From Myrica gale (lineage: Eukaryota > Streptophyta > Magnoliopsida > Fagales > Myricaceae): a stretch of DNA of 64,000 nucleotides. The stretch is taken from assembly GCA_963930655.1 (NCBI GenBank), contig OZ005608.1:10230001-10294000 (forward strand), in the 5' to 3' direction. Shown here one piece after another: positions 11,934 to 23,400 of this stretch. A model generated the notes under the pieces. That model was not told where the DNA came from, searched no databases, and worked only from the letters and a program-made list of their open reading frames with translations. The stretch's first letter is position 1, and each line of letters opens with the position of its first letter. The position numbers were made by a program, and so were the translations under genes.

Positions 11934-12760
11934 TGTTAGGCCAAGTTTGTTTTCTTTGTGAAACAAATCATATTTGATTTTGATGATAACAAAGTTTCAA
12001 AGTTTTGGAGCCTTTAGATTTTATCTTTTCAATCCACTTCTACCATTTTGTTTTTCAAGAGATTGAAGTTTTTCTCTTTCTAAAATGTGAACAAGTAGAT
12101 TTGAAACACCTCTACACAAGTTAATTTGATCAATTTTTCCTTTATATGTGTTTAAATATAGTTGGGAATGGTTTGGAAGCTTTAAGATTGCAAATATTCT
12201 CTCCAGCACTCATAGGTGTCAACACATACAGGAAAAGTGTCGACACAATGCACTTACACCCAAAACACATTTTTCAGACCAAAACAAGTGTCGACACATT
12301 GACATTATGGTGTCGACACATTGCACTGACTCCTAAACGCCAATTTTCAGTTCATTTTTTGATGTGTCAACACATGTCATCTACGTGTCAGCACATGCCA
12401 CAAGTTTGAAGATTTTTCGGAAAGTCTTCAGAACCTTCAAATCGGCTCCTTAAATCATGGGCAACTTTCCAACGGTCCTTCTCACCTACCCTTATAACCG
12501 TCGAAGACAAGATAGTTTAAATACAAAAGACAAGATGCTAAAGGAGAGAGCTCGCCCGCACGAATTTGAAATTTATTTCTCCAACGTAATTTCTTGAAGA
12601 GAAAAAAAGCTTTGAAGAAGAGAGAATACCGCATCTACCAAGAAAGTTTGCTACTTTCCCTACCACATTTCAGCTTTCTATTGTAATTTTTGTCTTCTAG
12701 CTCTCATTTATACTTTACACTTATATATTCGTCTTTAAGAACCATTCCGTGAGTTTCTCT
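11934..12760 (+). repeat. Truncated SIRE-like LTR, second copy
   Basis: Starts TGTTAGGCC and follows 1236-2200 in order: the TTGATTTTGATGATAACAAA segment, the TGTCGACACAT repeat block (12214-12400), then the GAAGAGAGA and ATACCGCATCTACCAA segments. Similarity fades near 12760. There is no polypurine tract upstream, so it is the left end of a 5' LTR or of a solo LTR. It is strongly diverged from the first copy and therefore old. Confidence 0.6.
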
Positions 12761-12976
12761 TTATACTATTTCATATTCATAACCTAGCAACATAGTGACC
12801 CATTTTTGTTGCCGTGGGGTTGCAACACGTTACTCCAAGTAGAACCTGAGGTTGCATTGGTTAGTTAGGATTTGAAATTTTCTGCCCAAGAGATACGGCC
12901 TCTAGCACCGAATTGACTTCAAGAGTGGCAAGCTATTTCCTTTTAATAAATTGGTCAGGCTTTCTTTCTTGGGCTA

Positions 12977-13320
12977 AGGCTCTACTAAAAATGTCACCGG
13001 TCGACCTTCTTGGAACAATACAGCTCTAATAACTGCATCTGAAGCATCGATTTCTGCAATAAAAATTTCATTAAATTAGGAATAGCCAATATTAGTCATC
13101 GTAAATTTGAGTTCTTCGAAAGCCTTCTATGCTTGTTAATCCCAATGGAACTGTCGCTTCTACAACAATTGTGTCAGAGGACCCACAATAATTCCGTAGT
13201 TACGCACAAACTTACGGTAGTATCCCGTGAGCCCCAAAAATCCCCGAAGCTAGGTCACATCGGTGGTTTTTGGCCAATTCTTCATAGCAGCAATCTTGCT
13301 CTCCGAGTAGCATGGCCAAA
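12977..13320 (-). pseudogene. Ty3/Gypsy reverse transcriptase-RNase H fragment
   Basis: Minus-strand translation reads through the thumb and connection region, with LRGFLGLTGYYRKFVRNYG followed by PLTQLL, QFHWD and KAFEELK. It ends at the RNase H start (EIDASDAV) and GRPVTF. This order is diagnostic of Ty3/Gypsy pol. Several in-frame stops (after DVT, QLL, HWD and others) show it is dead. No LTRs were found around it, and the flanks (12761-12976 and 13321-13870) are uninformative, although 13500-13700 read in reverse may be Gypsy gag debris. Confidence 0.85.
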
Positions 13321-13870
13321 TAACTTCGATTTGGCTTCGTAAGTCTTCGAGCTCCATCACTCTCTCGGCAGAATCTTGTTTTGTGGCTAGTTATGCACTG
13401 TTGTAGTCACGGGGTCATTTCAGCGCTACTATTTCTTGGTAATGGGCATTCGGCAATTAGGCCAGGGGAACCTTTAAAATTTTACGAGCAATGAAAATGA
13501 GCTTGTGCTGCCTACTTGGTTTCTATTGGTGACAAATGCTTTCACTCTTCTCCAAATATCGGCTATCTCGGTGTCTGGTACAGATAGGTGTTCGCTTCCC
13601 CACCACCATTAGTGCCGAACATACTCGTTCAGCAAAGTATTGAAGCTCAAGGGAATACTCGTTAACCCCCTTTCTTCTCTCCTCGTTTCCTTGACTGGTC
13701 TCTTATGAATCAGCCTGGTGTCTTCCAAAGGAGTCGCCTGAGGCCCTGAGCTCCCCTTTTACAAAGGGATTTGGGATTCTTTATGTATTGGATGCTACAT
13801 GCACTTCTATCCGAACCTAGGCTTCATCAACTACAATATATCGTGAGATGATGGCGGACTGTTTATTAAA

Positions 13871-15029
13871 CGAAGACGAAAAGAAACAGAGCTAATGAGC
13901 TTTGATCCAAAAGCTTCAGCAATCACTCGTTGGTTCTATACTTTGCTTGGAGACATTCTGCGGCAAGCTCAGTTGGCAGTAGCAAGAGGACTACTCCCCA
14001 AAAAAAAAAGGATTACAATTTGTGTCACCACACCTGGAGGCAGCAAATATCAAAATTCGCCCACGCTTGGCGAACATCAATAGAAAATTTGCTTTGTTTG
14101 CGAATAAGGAGGGAAATTGAAGATGATTATTTTGGCACGCCTCCTAGCTTGTGTAGGGGCCATCTCCCTGCCCAACCTTTGATGCACGCCATGTGCTTGA
14201 TGTGAAAAATCCAAGTGACCAGCTTGCGTTTTATGATTGGACAGTCTCTTACACGGCTGCTTCCCTGCTGGGAGTTAAACAACGGATGATTCTGTCCAGC
14301 CAGATTGACTGAGAGGACAAGTTCTCCAGCTTGATATTTTACTTCTTGGTTCCCCTTTACATTTTTTGAAGAAGAAAACAAGGAACTGAGAGTAAGGTTA
14401 TGTGTTGCATTGCTTTTTGCAAGTGAGACATGTGGACCCCATATACTTTTACTTTATTGCCGTAATAGTCACAGAAAAACTTGGTGGTTCAGATGTCGGT
14501 GTAAAATACACCTATTTTGCTCCATGATTTCATTAGTGATTTACATATTACTTGTTTACTGCCACTTTAATTTTGCCTGCAGCTAAGTTCCCAAGGTTGG
14601 AAGATACAGTCAATCTTGTAAAGATGACAATACATCTGAGCATGGTAAGGTAAATGGCCCCAACCAACTACTAGCCATCCTAAAATTCACAAAATGGTGA
14701 CAACCAAGTATTTTGAATTTTCTCAGTTAAGGTGCCTTTATGTGGATGCTGATATATTTCTTCCATTTATTTATATTTGCCTCCTTAAGCTCAATTATTA
14801 CCAATGCAATTGCTTCTAATATTCTTATTTGATGGCTCTGGTAGTTCTATGCTAACCATTTAAATCAAACTTTAAAGCTTTGGCATGAGATGAAGTACAA
14901 GCAAGTGAAAACAGGGCTTATGTAAAATTTGAGGCATGCTGGACAGTGGACTCTGGCTCCAAAAAATTTTGCTTTCCCCTCAAGCCTAAGACATGGAAAG
15001 ACTATTCCATTTCCAAGCTTTGAAGCTTA
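13871..15029. other. Region without a recognisable gene
   Basis: Short ORFs near 13895-14205 and 14127-14381 overlap on opposite strands and match nothing I know. AT content and small gaps resemble decayed intergenic or intronic DNA. Confidence 0.4.
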
Positions 15030-15180
15030 GATTGAACAATCGTTCATGGGAAGAATCCCAGTTGAAATCGCCCAGTTGCAGAAATTATTATTATTGAATA
15101 TCAGATGGAATATGCTGAACGGTTCAATGCCTTTTGCAATTCCGCACTTGCAAAGCCTAGCAGAAATATTTCTAAGACTC
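15030..15180 (+). pseudogene. Possible leucine-rich-repeat fragment
   Basis: The plus frame reads IPVEIAQLQKLLLLNI, then a WNMLNGSMP segment and PHLQSL. This spacing of L, N and P resembles the plant extracellular leucine-rich repeat (LxxLxxLxLxxNxLxGxIP). It covers about two repeats and runs into stops. It could be a gene scrap from a receptor-like protein, or chance. Confidence 0.35.
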
Positions 15181-16639
15181 TGGAGAGTTGCAATCTTTCC
15201 TGGATAGCAAGGGTAGCTAAATTGCTCTCTCCGTGGTAAAGAAACTTTTGGTTTCTCCTCTCCATAATAACTCGAGGAACAATGCCTCTATCATGGCCTT
15301 GTCAACTAGAAATAATCTGCTTCATGTCTCTTTTATTAGAACTCAAAGGCAAATGCGTATTTCTATGAAGCATTTGCAGTTCCAAAGGGTTATGGGCATC
15401 GCTGCAAGCAAGCATTCAAATATTTAGCTTGTGGTTGCCCTTGCATTACTAACTAATGACGTATTCATCAATTTGTCCCATGCTTTTGAATTTCGCAATA
15501 CGAAAATCATTTCTTGTATTCCCAACGGTGATAAAGAGATAATACCGAGCTGAAACTCGGAGGCTTAGTTTGCCAAGGTAATGTACACGTTATTTATTCG
15601 TTCACATCTTTCAGAAACTTGCTTGGTTATTTAAGTGCGAGTTTGAGCCCCCTAATTTTGTTTGAGGCCTCTATTCTTTTTTACAATGTGCTTACAATTT
15701 GCTTTTCAGGTCTCTGTTCTTTTTGCTCTTGACAAGAAATGGACCCGAAAGATTTGTTCCTACTCCCGCAGAGGAAAGAAACAAAGCTGTCCAAGCCTCC
15801 GAGAGCTTCTTGGGACCATCCCCTCTATTTTTCGTATGGAGATTTTCCGATGGCATTTCACTTATCTTCAAAAAGAAACACACCAATCACTAACAGTGAC
15901 TGCACCAGAAATGCTCCAAAAGATGTGCTATTTAATCCCATAACAAAGCCCACCTCAGAACCTGTGGCATTAAAGGCCATTCTTGGGACTGTGGCCATGT
16001 GTTCTCAAGATTGTTTCAAATATAGAGGCAAAGCATCCTAAACGTCCATTCAAGATATTTGTTTCATTGAGGTCCCATCCGGTTCATTTGACTTCTAAAT
16101 ATTGTGCTTCCGATTTGCATTTCTTTAATTTCATGCAAATGCCGCTGTGGTCATGACACTTGGGCTACGACTCAAGATGTGAACATTGGCTCTAAGGTTC
16201 AAATCTCATGAGCATAATATATACCTATTTGCTACTTACGGCCATTCTCCCCCACTTTGTGGGAAGGCTTCCTCTTTGAAGAAATATATGCAGATAGTGA
16301 GGCCAGGCCCAGTATCATGAGAAAGATGTTGTCTTTTGAAATATTCTTTGGCAATAAGCTGATTTTCTGTTCTTCCTTTGGACTATATGGGGCAGAAATT
16401 GCTTGACCTCAAGATGAGCTATTCTACAGAACTCTAGAATTTTTTTATTCTGAGTTAAAATATGTTCCAAACCATCAGTTGGAAGTTAGGGGAGATGCAA
16501 GTCGACAGCTAAATTATTGTTTCTTCTTATTGAGACAAGCTCCCTACATCTATCAATCTTTAGTTGCTTATTTTTGGGTATTCTGAATAAAGATGCTTCT
16601 TCATGAGGACAGTATGATGGAAGAAATCCTGGACCTTGC

Positions 16640-16960
16640 ACTTTCTGATAAAAGCTTTATAATTCTTCTGCCTGCTTCTTTGCTGTGCAATTGGCAAGAA
16701 TCTATAGCTTCAACCTCGGAAGTGGATCAAAACCTTCATTGGTTTGATATATGGAAGCAATCCTATATGACAACTTATGCTACCATTGACCAGGAGCTTA
16801 AGCATCCTTCCCGAATTAATTATTTCTATAGTGTTACTACAGCTCTGACAATTGTCAAACAGGGTGAACATCATGTCGTAGCAAATGTTGGCGATTCTCA
16901 GGCTATAATGGCAACTACTTCAGATGATGGCCATTTGGTACCACTTTACCTTAGGTGACT
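16640..16960 (+). pseudogene. PP2C-type protein phosphatase fragment
   Basis: The frame contains LLCNWQES, WKQSYMTTYATIDQEL, TTALTIVKQGEH and VVANVGDSQAIMATTSDDG, a good match to the central part of plant clade-E type PP2C serine/threonine phosphatases. In functional enzymes the block before TTAL is SGTTAL, and GDSRAV carries a conserved arginine. Here these read SVTTAL and GDSQAI, so conserved residues are lost. Only about 95 of roughly 400 residues are present, with no catalytic N-terminal DG motif and no C-terminal half. The piece is not interrupted by introns over this span. It is a gene fragment of unknown route into this locus. Confidence 0.75.
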
Positions 16961-17820
16961 ACAGTAAAGGACTTTTGAGTTACCTCTATCCCAGATGTGA
17001 CACAGAGAAACATAACTAGCAGGATTAATCCAAGAAAATTGCCCGGATTAGGCTCGTATGGGCTGATAACATTCTCCCAAGCGAGCTCATCGCTTGGCAG
17101 AATGGGCGACTAGATGGAGGAGAAATGATCGGCCTTATCCGGGGTCCAATGCGAAAAGCTCGAAAGGTGCTACGATTAATACAAAAGGTTCTTTCTTTTT
17201 TCCTACGCAAATCCAAAAGGTTCATGAACCTCTTAGCACTTTCAACCAATGCGTGTGAAATAGTCCACAACTGCAGGCAATAAGGTACGTAATTCTCAGT
17301 CTTAGTACACCTTGAAAGTGATCTTTGAACACGAGAAAAAAAAAAAAAAAAGGGTTTCAACGGAGATTTGAATTTTTGAAACTTGTTTGAATGTGAAAGC
17401 TTTGTGGGAGCAAACTGTGCCGATGACAGCACATCTGCACTAGCATCAATCTCTCGAGACAAATAACTTCTTTCAGGTCTCAAAATACACCAAGATAGCT
17501 ACATCGAAGCACCGAGGCCACAGCAAATTGCAGGGGCAGTTCCAGAAATTTTCAAGAATGGACTCGAGTCACGCGCTCAGGGGCTTAACCCCCGCACAAC
17601 ATCGCCAAAAATTCAGGATAAGAGTGCCTGTTCAGCCTCCAAAAAATGTACATCAACAAAGAGCCTCAATGGCGCTTCACAAGAAGAGCTTCGCTTTGAG
17701 GAAATACAGGGAAGAACTATATTCTCCATCCCATAAAGGTGGAGCCTCTTAAAAGGTACTATCAATAACGTTATGCTTACTTTTAAATAATGCTTTGATG
17801 ATTATGGAAAAAAAAAATTA
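16961..17820. other. Region without a recognisable gene
   Basis: Open frames exist on both strands (17025-17483 minus, 17528-17752 plus), but none contains a motif I recognise. The stretch leads into the tandem array at 17820 and may belong to the same decayed LTR element. Confidence 0.35.
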
Positions 17821-18420
17821 GGGCCTCGTGCCCAAAAAAGAAGACAATTTGGGGCTCTTGTGGCCTGAAAGAAAAAAAAAACTATTTTGGGCCCTCGTGC
17901 CCGGGAAAGAGAGAAAATATGGGTCCTCGTGCCCAGGAAAGAAGACAATTTGAGACCCTCATGTCCTGGAAAAAAATTATTTTGGGCCCTCATGCCCAAG
18001 AAAGAAAAAAAATGTGGCGCCCTCGTGCCCGGGAAAGAAAAAATATCAGGCACTTGTGCCATTTATTGGGCCCTCACACCCCAGACAGACACTCATGCCA
18101 TTTATCAGACATTCATGTCATATATCAGGCCCTCATGCCATTTATTCAGCCCTCGCGCCCCGAAAAGGCCCTCGTGCCTCTTATTGGTCTTCAAGCCTAT
18201 TATCAAGCCCTTGTGCCCTCATTTGACCCTCACACCCCAGACAGACACTCATGCCATTTATCAGACATTCATGTCATTTATCAGGCCCTCATCCCATTTA
18301 TTCAGCCCTCGCGCCCCGAAAAGGCCCTCGCGCCTCTTATTGGTCTTCAAGCCTCTTATCAAGCCCTCGTGCCCTCATTTGGCCCTCGCGCCTCTTATCG
18401 AGCTCTCATAGCTTCTTTAC
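17820..18420 (+). repeat. GC-rich minisatellite (CCCTCGTGCC units with a 156-bp higher-order period)
   Basis: About twenty short units built on GGCCCTCGTGCC alternate with A-rich or TTTATCA spacers. From 18071 a higher-order unit of exactly 156 bp is seen: 18071-18226, 18227-18382, then a third begins at 18383. The two full copies differ at only a few positions. Such arrays are typical of the untranslated region upstream of the 3' LTR in TAT/Ogre Gypsy elements. ORFs of 174 and 183 residues across it are repeat artefacts. Confidence 0.9.
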
Positions 18421-18556
18421 CTCTTTTCACTATGTTAAGGACAAAAAAAGCTTATAAGAGACATTCATGACATGTCAAGCACAAGGACTAGGTAGGCCTC
18501 ATGCTAGAGACATTCTCTAGACATCTTGAGATGAGCCCTAGAGAATGGGAGGCTAC

Positions 18557-18900
18557 TGATGGGGTCAGATTTTCAGCCCACCTGGCAAACCCAGTTCAGC
18601 TGAGGCCCAACATACTTAAATGAGGGCCAACGAAAGTCTATGGAGATTTCTAAAGATCTCGTTTGCAGGGTCATGTCCCATTGGCCAAAAAGCACATCAG
18701 TCTGTAGAGACCTGCTTCACTGACACTCAGAGAGCTCATTCTGTGTACAAGAAGGAAGAGCCACCACACCTCCATAAAAGAGCTCCCTTGTACGCATGAT
18801 GAGGAATTAACGTTAATTTACAAAAAAAAAAACATTTTTTTCTCCTTTCTCAGATTTCTTACAAAAACTAATTTGAGCTTAAGAGAATGTCCCATAGAGC
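18557..18900 (+). repeat. Probable LTR of a TAT-type Gypsy element
   Basis: A purine tract (GAGAATGGGAGG, 18541-18552) precedes TGATGGGGTCAG at 18557. Downstream the segment CTAATTTGAGCTTAAGAGAA with a following TGTCCC resembles the U5 start common in TAT/Athila LTRs. With the tandem array just upstream this fits the 3' end of a TAT element. The right boundary and partner LTR were not found. Confidence 0.45.
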
Positions 18901-20425
18901 AACTCAGTCAATCATTTCCTCAATTTTGCAGGTTCACTGTTCTTCATGCTGGATTTTTAACCCAGTTCCCTTGGGCTCCCTATCTAATGGATTTTGTGAT
19001 AAGCGGAAGAAATCTGGCTTCATCAAAAATGGAGGAAGAAGACTTCTCTGATTTTGGTTGCAGTGGTTTCAAAGAAAATACTTCATGTAACTCCTTGCCC
19101 ACTATATTTACCGAAGAAAAACACGCTATGGAGTATATCCATGGAAAGGGCACACGTTACATCGACAAAAGGCACATACAAATAAATCCAATATATCAAG
19201 GACAAAAGCCATAACTACTTAATTTGCCTTTCTATTTGTTGCTAGATGTGATGATATTGGCCAAACGGCATCCACAAAATATATCCAAAAGCAAAAATGT
19301 GAATGCCTTTCCATTTATAGGTGCTCCATCAATGGCCGAATGGGGTGGGGTATCAATGAACAGTATCATCATGCAAAAAGATATAACCATTTCGATTATG
19401 CGGTGTTTGAGTGACAAAATTTAGTCTCTAGGTGATATTCGGTTATATTTCTCTTTGAATGTCTCATTTCTATATTTGGCCTGGTCAGGTAAGCCAAAAC
19501 TTTTTACTTATTTTACTGGGGATAATGTTTTGTCGGATACCAGGGGTTGTACATTCCCAATACATTTGTCATGTAGTGTGCAAGCTGGAATAGAAACAAG
19601 AAAATAAGATACGGGGGAAGCAGAGGCCATGAACAGAATTTACCATCACACCAGTACGATGTTTTAAGCTCTCAACCACTTCAGATAGCTGGCGACGAAC
19701 CGATGCTTGATTGTATACACCATGTTAACCAGCATGCAGAAACAGAGTAGAAACAAATGCAAATTGGGTACACTCCTCGAACTACGTAAAATTCTCCGAT
19801 ATTGTTCAGGAAGAAAGGCAAGGGTTGGGATAGTTTGTTACTGCTTTCCTGTGTGGAGTATACTCAAAAGAATGGGAAAGCAACCATCTCGTAGTAAATG
19901 GATACTCTTGAAAGTATATACCCTTGGTAACTATACGCCAACATGTTCATGGGAAAAATGGTAATCCATTCATAAACTGAGGATTGTATGCCAAAGACAG
20001 CGCCAAAAATGATATTGTACAAACCGAGTAAGACTCATCTTCTCTCTTCCTAATAAACTGCACAGCCTCAAGGGAGAAACACAATTTTCAGCAAGATCTG
20101 CAGCCAGCCCTTTCATCTTGATTTGAGATAATGCACCTACGCGATGTCACGATAGGCTAAGTGATGATAAAAAATATACCAATCTCATGCTGTGGCCAGA
20201 ACTTGCTGTAAAGGGCAATATACAACATACCCCACTTGCCGCTAGATGAATCCTCGAAACATCAATCAGCAAAACAGATTAATACATAAAGCCGCATCTG
20301 CAGCAATGTCAGAAGACTTCAATTATTATCAAACAACAATAGTGCAGAAAAAAAAAACTTCCGGAGTCTGATGTATGCATATGAATTTTTCTGAGATTAA
20401 AGGTCAAGTTCATCACATACCGTGT
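18901..20425. other. Intergenic DNA and probable UBP25 3' flank
   Basis: No recognisable gene on either strand. The part nearest 20425 would be the 3' untranslated region of UBP25, which reads on the minus strand. Short plus-strand ORFs (18873-19214, 19707-19964) lack known motifs. Confidence 0.4.
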
Positions 20426-23400
20426 TCAGTTTATCAACGTCCTGGAAAATGCCTTGTTCCCTTGGCTAATTGATCGAAAACGTACAATAAGGTCCTCTTT
20501 CAATGACTCCGGTATCTGGGAAATAAAGGTTGGTTTGGCATCTGCAATTAACTTCTTCCTGTAAAGGTGTCATGCAGATGAGAGTCTTGAACTTGGGTAG
20601 GGCAAGATAACATCACAAAAGATGCAGTAGAGAGCGTAACAGGCCCTTCCCGGATAGGGTTAGGAATGTCACAAGAAGTACATAAGCAAAATAAAATAAT
20701 AGAATCTCAACATCAGAAAAGAAATTTGGAGAGATTAAGAAAAAATTTTAAGATATGTTTTTTTAGGTGTTTGTAAGAATGGTGGGGCCCATAAAAAATA
20801 TGTTTGGAGAGAGTTTTTGAAATTTATTCTCTTGGAGAATTTGAGAGTAAAAGTTCCTGGATTCACAGTCTAACAGACTGAAAATTTCTCTCGACAATGA
20901 ATAAGTTTTGGAGAGTACGAAGCATTACTACTGGTTTCCCAGACCAAGCAATGAATTGCAAAAATGTGCTTATCTATGAATAATTTTCCATGAAAAAGAA
21001 TTCCATTCAAAAGCAACAAAACACAATAAAATAGAAGAACCTATCAGCATGAGACAAACTACACACGGTCACCTATCTATAGCTTGTGCTCTACAACAAT
21101 CTAAAAAGCATGCACAGCAAATCTAAGAAAAATTTCTGCAAATGATGGATAAAGTAAGAAATCATTCCTTTGTCTATAGAAGGGGAAGGACTGGGGGAGG
21201 AAACTTTCCTTTTCCCCATATTTATCATCTTTTACTTTTAAGATCCAGAAGTTCTTCCACTAAACTAACATGCAAAGGCCAAATCCAAAATTCTCTGTTT
21301 CTGTTAAAAATTTGTAAAATCGAAAAAAAAGAAAATAAAGTTCACCACTACCAAGGATTTTTATTTCTTTTAACTCCTTTATATTTCTTAGTACACATAA
21401 ATTTAAAAACCGATCAAAACTCTTAACTCCTAACTTCTAAATCTAGAGTCACATTTTATCAATTCAAGCAACATCAAAACAAGTATCGGTCATCCGGCAT
21501 ACCACTACGATATTAATACATTAGCTATTAAGTTAAGTATATTGCTAATATTCATGCAGCATCCACCTGTTACCCTACAAATTGGGAAATGTAACTTTTT
21601 TTTTTTGATAAGGGAAACTTTATTATAAACCAAAAAGAGAAAAAGTAACAGTACAGAAGAGCTATACTGAAGCACCTAAGCCATACAAGCTAAAAAGCTA
21701 ATGAAATCTGAAAAATCCGAGAAAGGACAACCAAGAACAATATTAGCCCACAAAAACAAAGAAAGCAAGAGCTTGCCCTTCAACCCTACTAGAGACCAAA
21801 AAGTGTCATTGAAGCATCTATCATTCCGCTCCCGCCAAATAACCCACCAAATGCACAAAGGGATCATCTTCCACACCATCGAAGCAAAAGATCAATAAAC
21901 TTCCTCCTCCAACCATACAACACATCAACCACCCTAGATGGCATAACCCAACAATAATTAGTTATGCTCAACAGATGATACCAAAGCTCCTTAGCCACCG
22001 AACAATGAAGGAGGATATGATCTACCGATTCCCCACAATTTCTGCATAGGAAGCACCAATCGATAACACATGATCCCCTCCTTCTCAGATTTTCAATAGT
22101 CAAGACTCCCATGAGCTGCCTCCCACACAAAAAAGGAAACTCTCATAGGGACGGAGGACCGCCAAATCTGCCTCCACGAGAAACTGAGGCCAGGGTTGCA
22201 AGAGAGTATCCCATACATCGACTTTACGGAGAAATTATCAGATTTGGACCCCGTCCAACACATCCTATCTTCGGCCCCACCATGAGGGACCAGAGGAGAA
22301 AGAAACGAGAAGAAGGACAAGATCTCCAACTCCCAATCATTAGCCGCCCTGACAAACTGAATATTCTAAGCCCCCCCTCCAGAATTCTCATCCCAATTGT
22401 CCGCCACCATAGCATCTTTATTGCGGACTATATCAAAAAGCAGCGAGAACACAAGGCTCAGAGGTCTATCCCCACACCAGAGATCACACCAAAACCGCAC
22501 TCTACTACCACAACCCACCGCAAAACGGATGTTCTCACTGAAGGTGGTCCACCCTTTACTGATATATCTCCACAAACTTATTCCATAAGAACCCTAACAA
22601 TGGAGGGTCCTCCACCCACCCTCCATACTCCCATATTTATCCAAAATAACACTCATCCACAAACTATTATGCTCCAACGCAAAACGCCACAACCACTTCC
22701 CGAGCAAAGCCTTATTGAAAGTGACCAACCTCCTAATACCAACCCTCCAAACCTTATAGGGCAGCACACTTTATCCCACTTGAGAAGATGGAATTTATGG
22801 ATATTAGCTTCGCTCCCCCATAAAAAATCTCTCTGAAGCTTCTCAAATCTGCAAGTCACAGAGGAAGGGATAGGGAAGAGAGACAAGAAGTAAGTCGGGA
22901 GACTAGCAAGAGTGGATTTGATCAAGGTAACTCTACCGCCCTTCGAGAGGTAACACCTCTTCCACCCCGCCAACCTCCTCTCCGTACGTTTAATAATGTC
23001 ATTCCAAATGTGGATGCTTTTAAAACGGGCTTCAAAGGAAGGCCAAGATAAGTGATAGGGAGAGAGGACGCTCTACAACCCATATAATTCCAGCCAAGTC
23101 ACAAATATGTCCCACCGCACCAATAGGAATAATTTCAGACTTTGCAAGATTGATCTTGAGCCCAGATACCGCCTCAAAGCATAGGAGGAGACAACGAAGA
23201 TGGCGAATCTGGGTTTCCTCAGCCCCACATAAGATAAGTGTATCATCGGCAAAAAGCAAATGCGAAATACACACCCCACCCGGCCCACCTCTAGCAACAT
23301 TGAAACCCTGAATGGCACCAAGCTCAACTAACTTCTGCAGCATCCTGCTAAAGACCTCCATACCCAGAACAAAAGAAATGGTGAGAGAGGATCACCTTGA

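Noticed and set aside
17887-18470. Two overlapping ORFs of 174 and 183 residues
   Set aside because: Translated minisatellite; all three frames stay open because the repeat lacks stops, so openness is not evidence of a gene.
22111-22836. 241-residue plus-strand ORF
   Set aside because: Antisense to the zf-RVT end of the LINE; composition follows the LINE's minus-strand codons.
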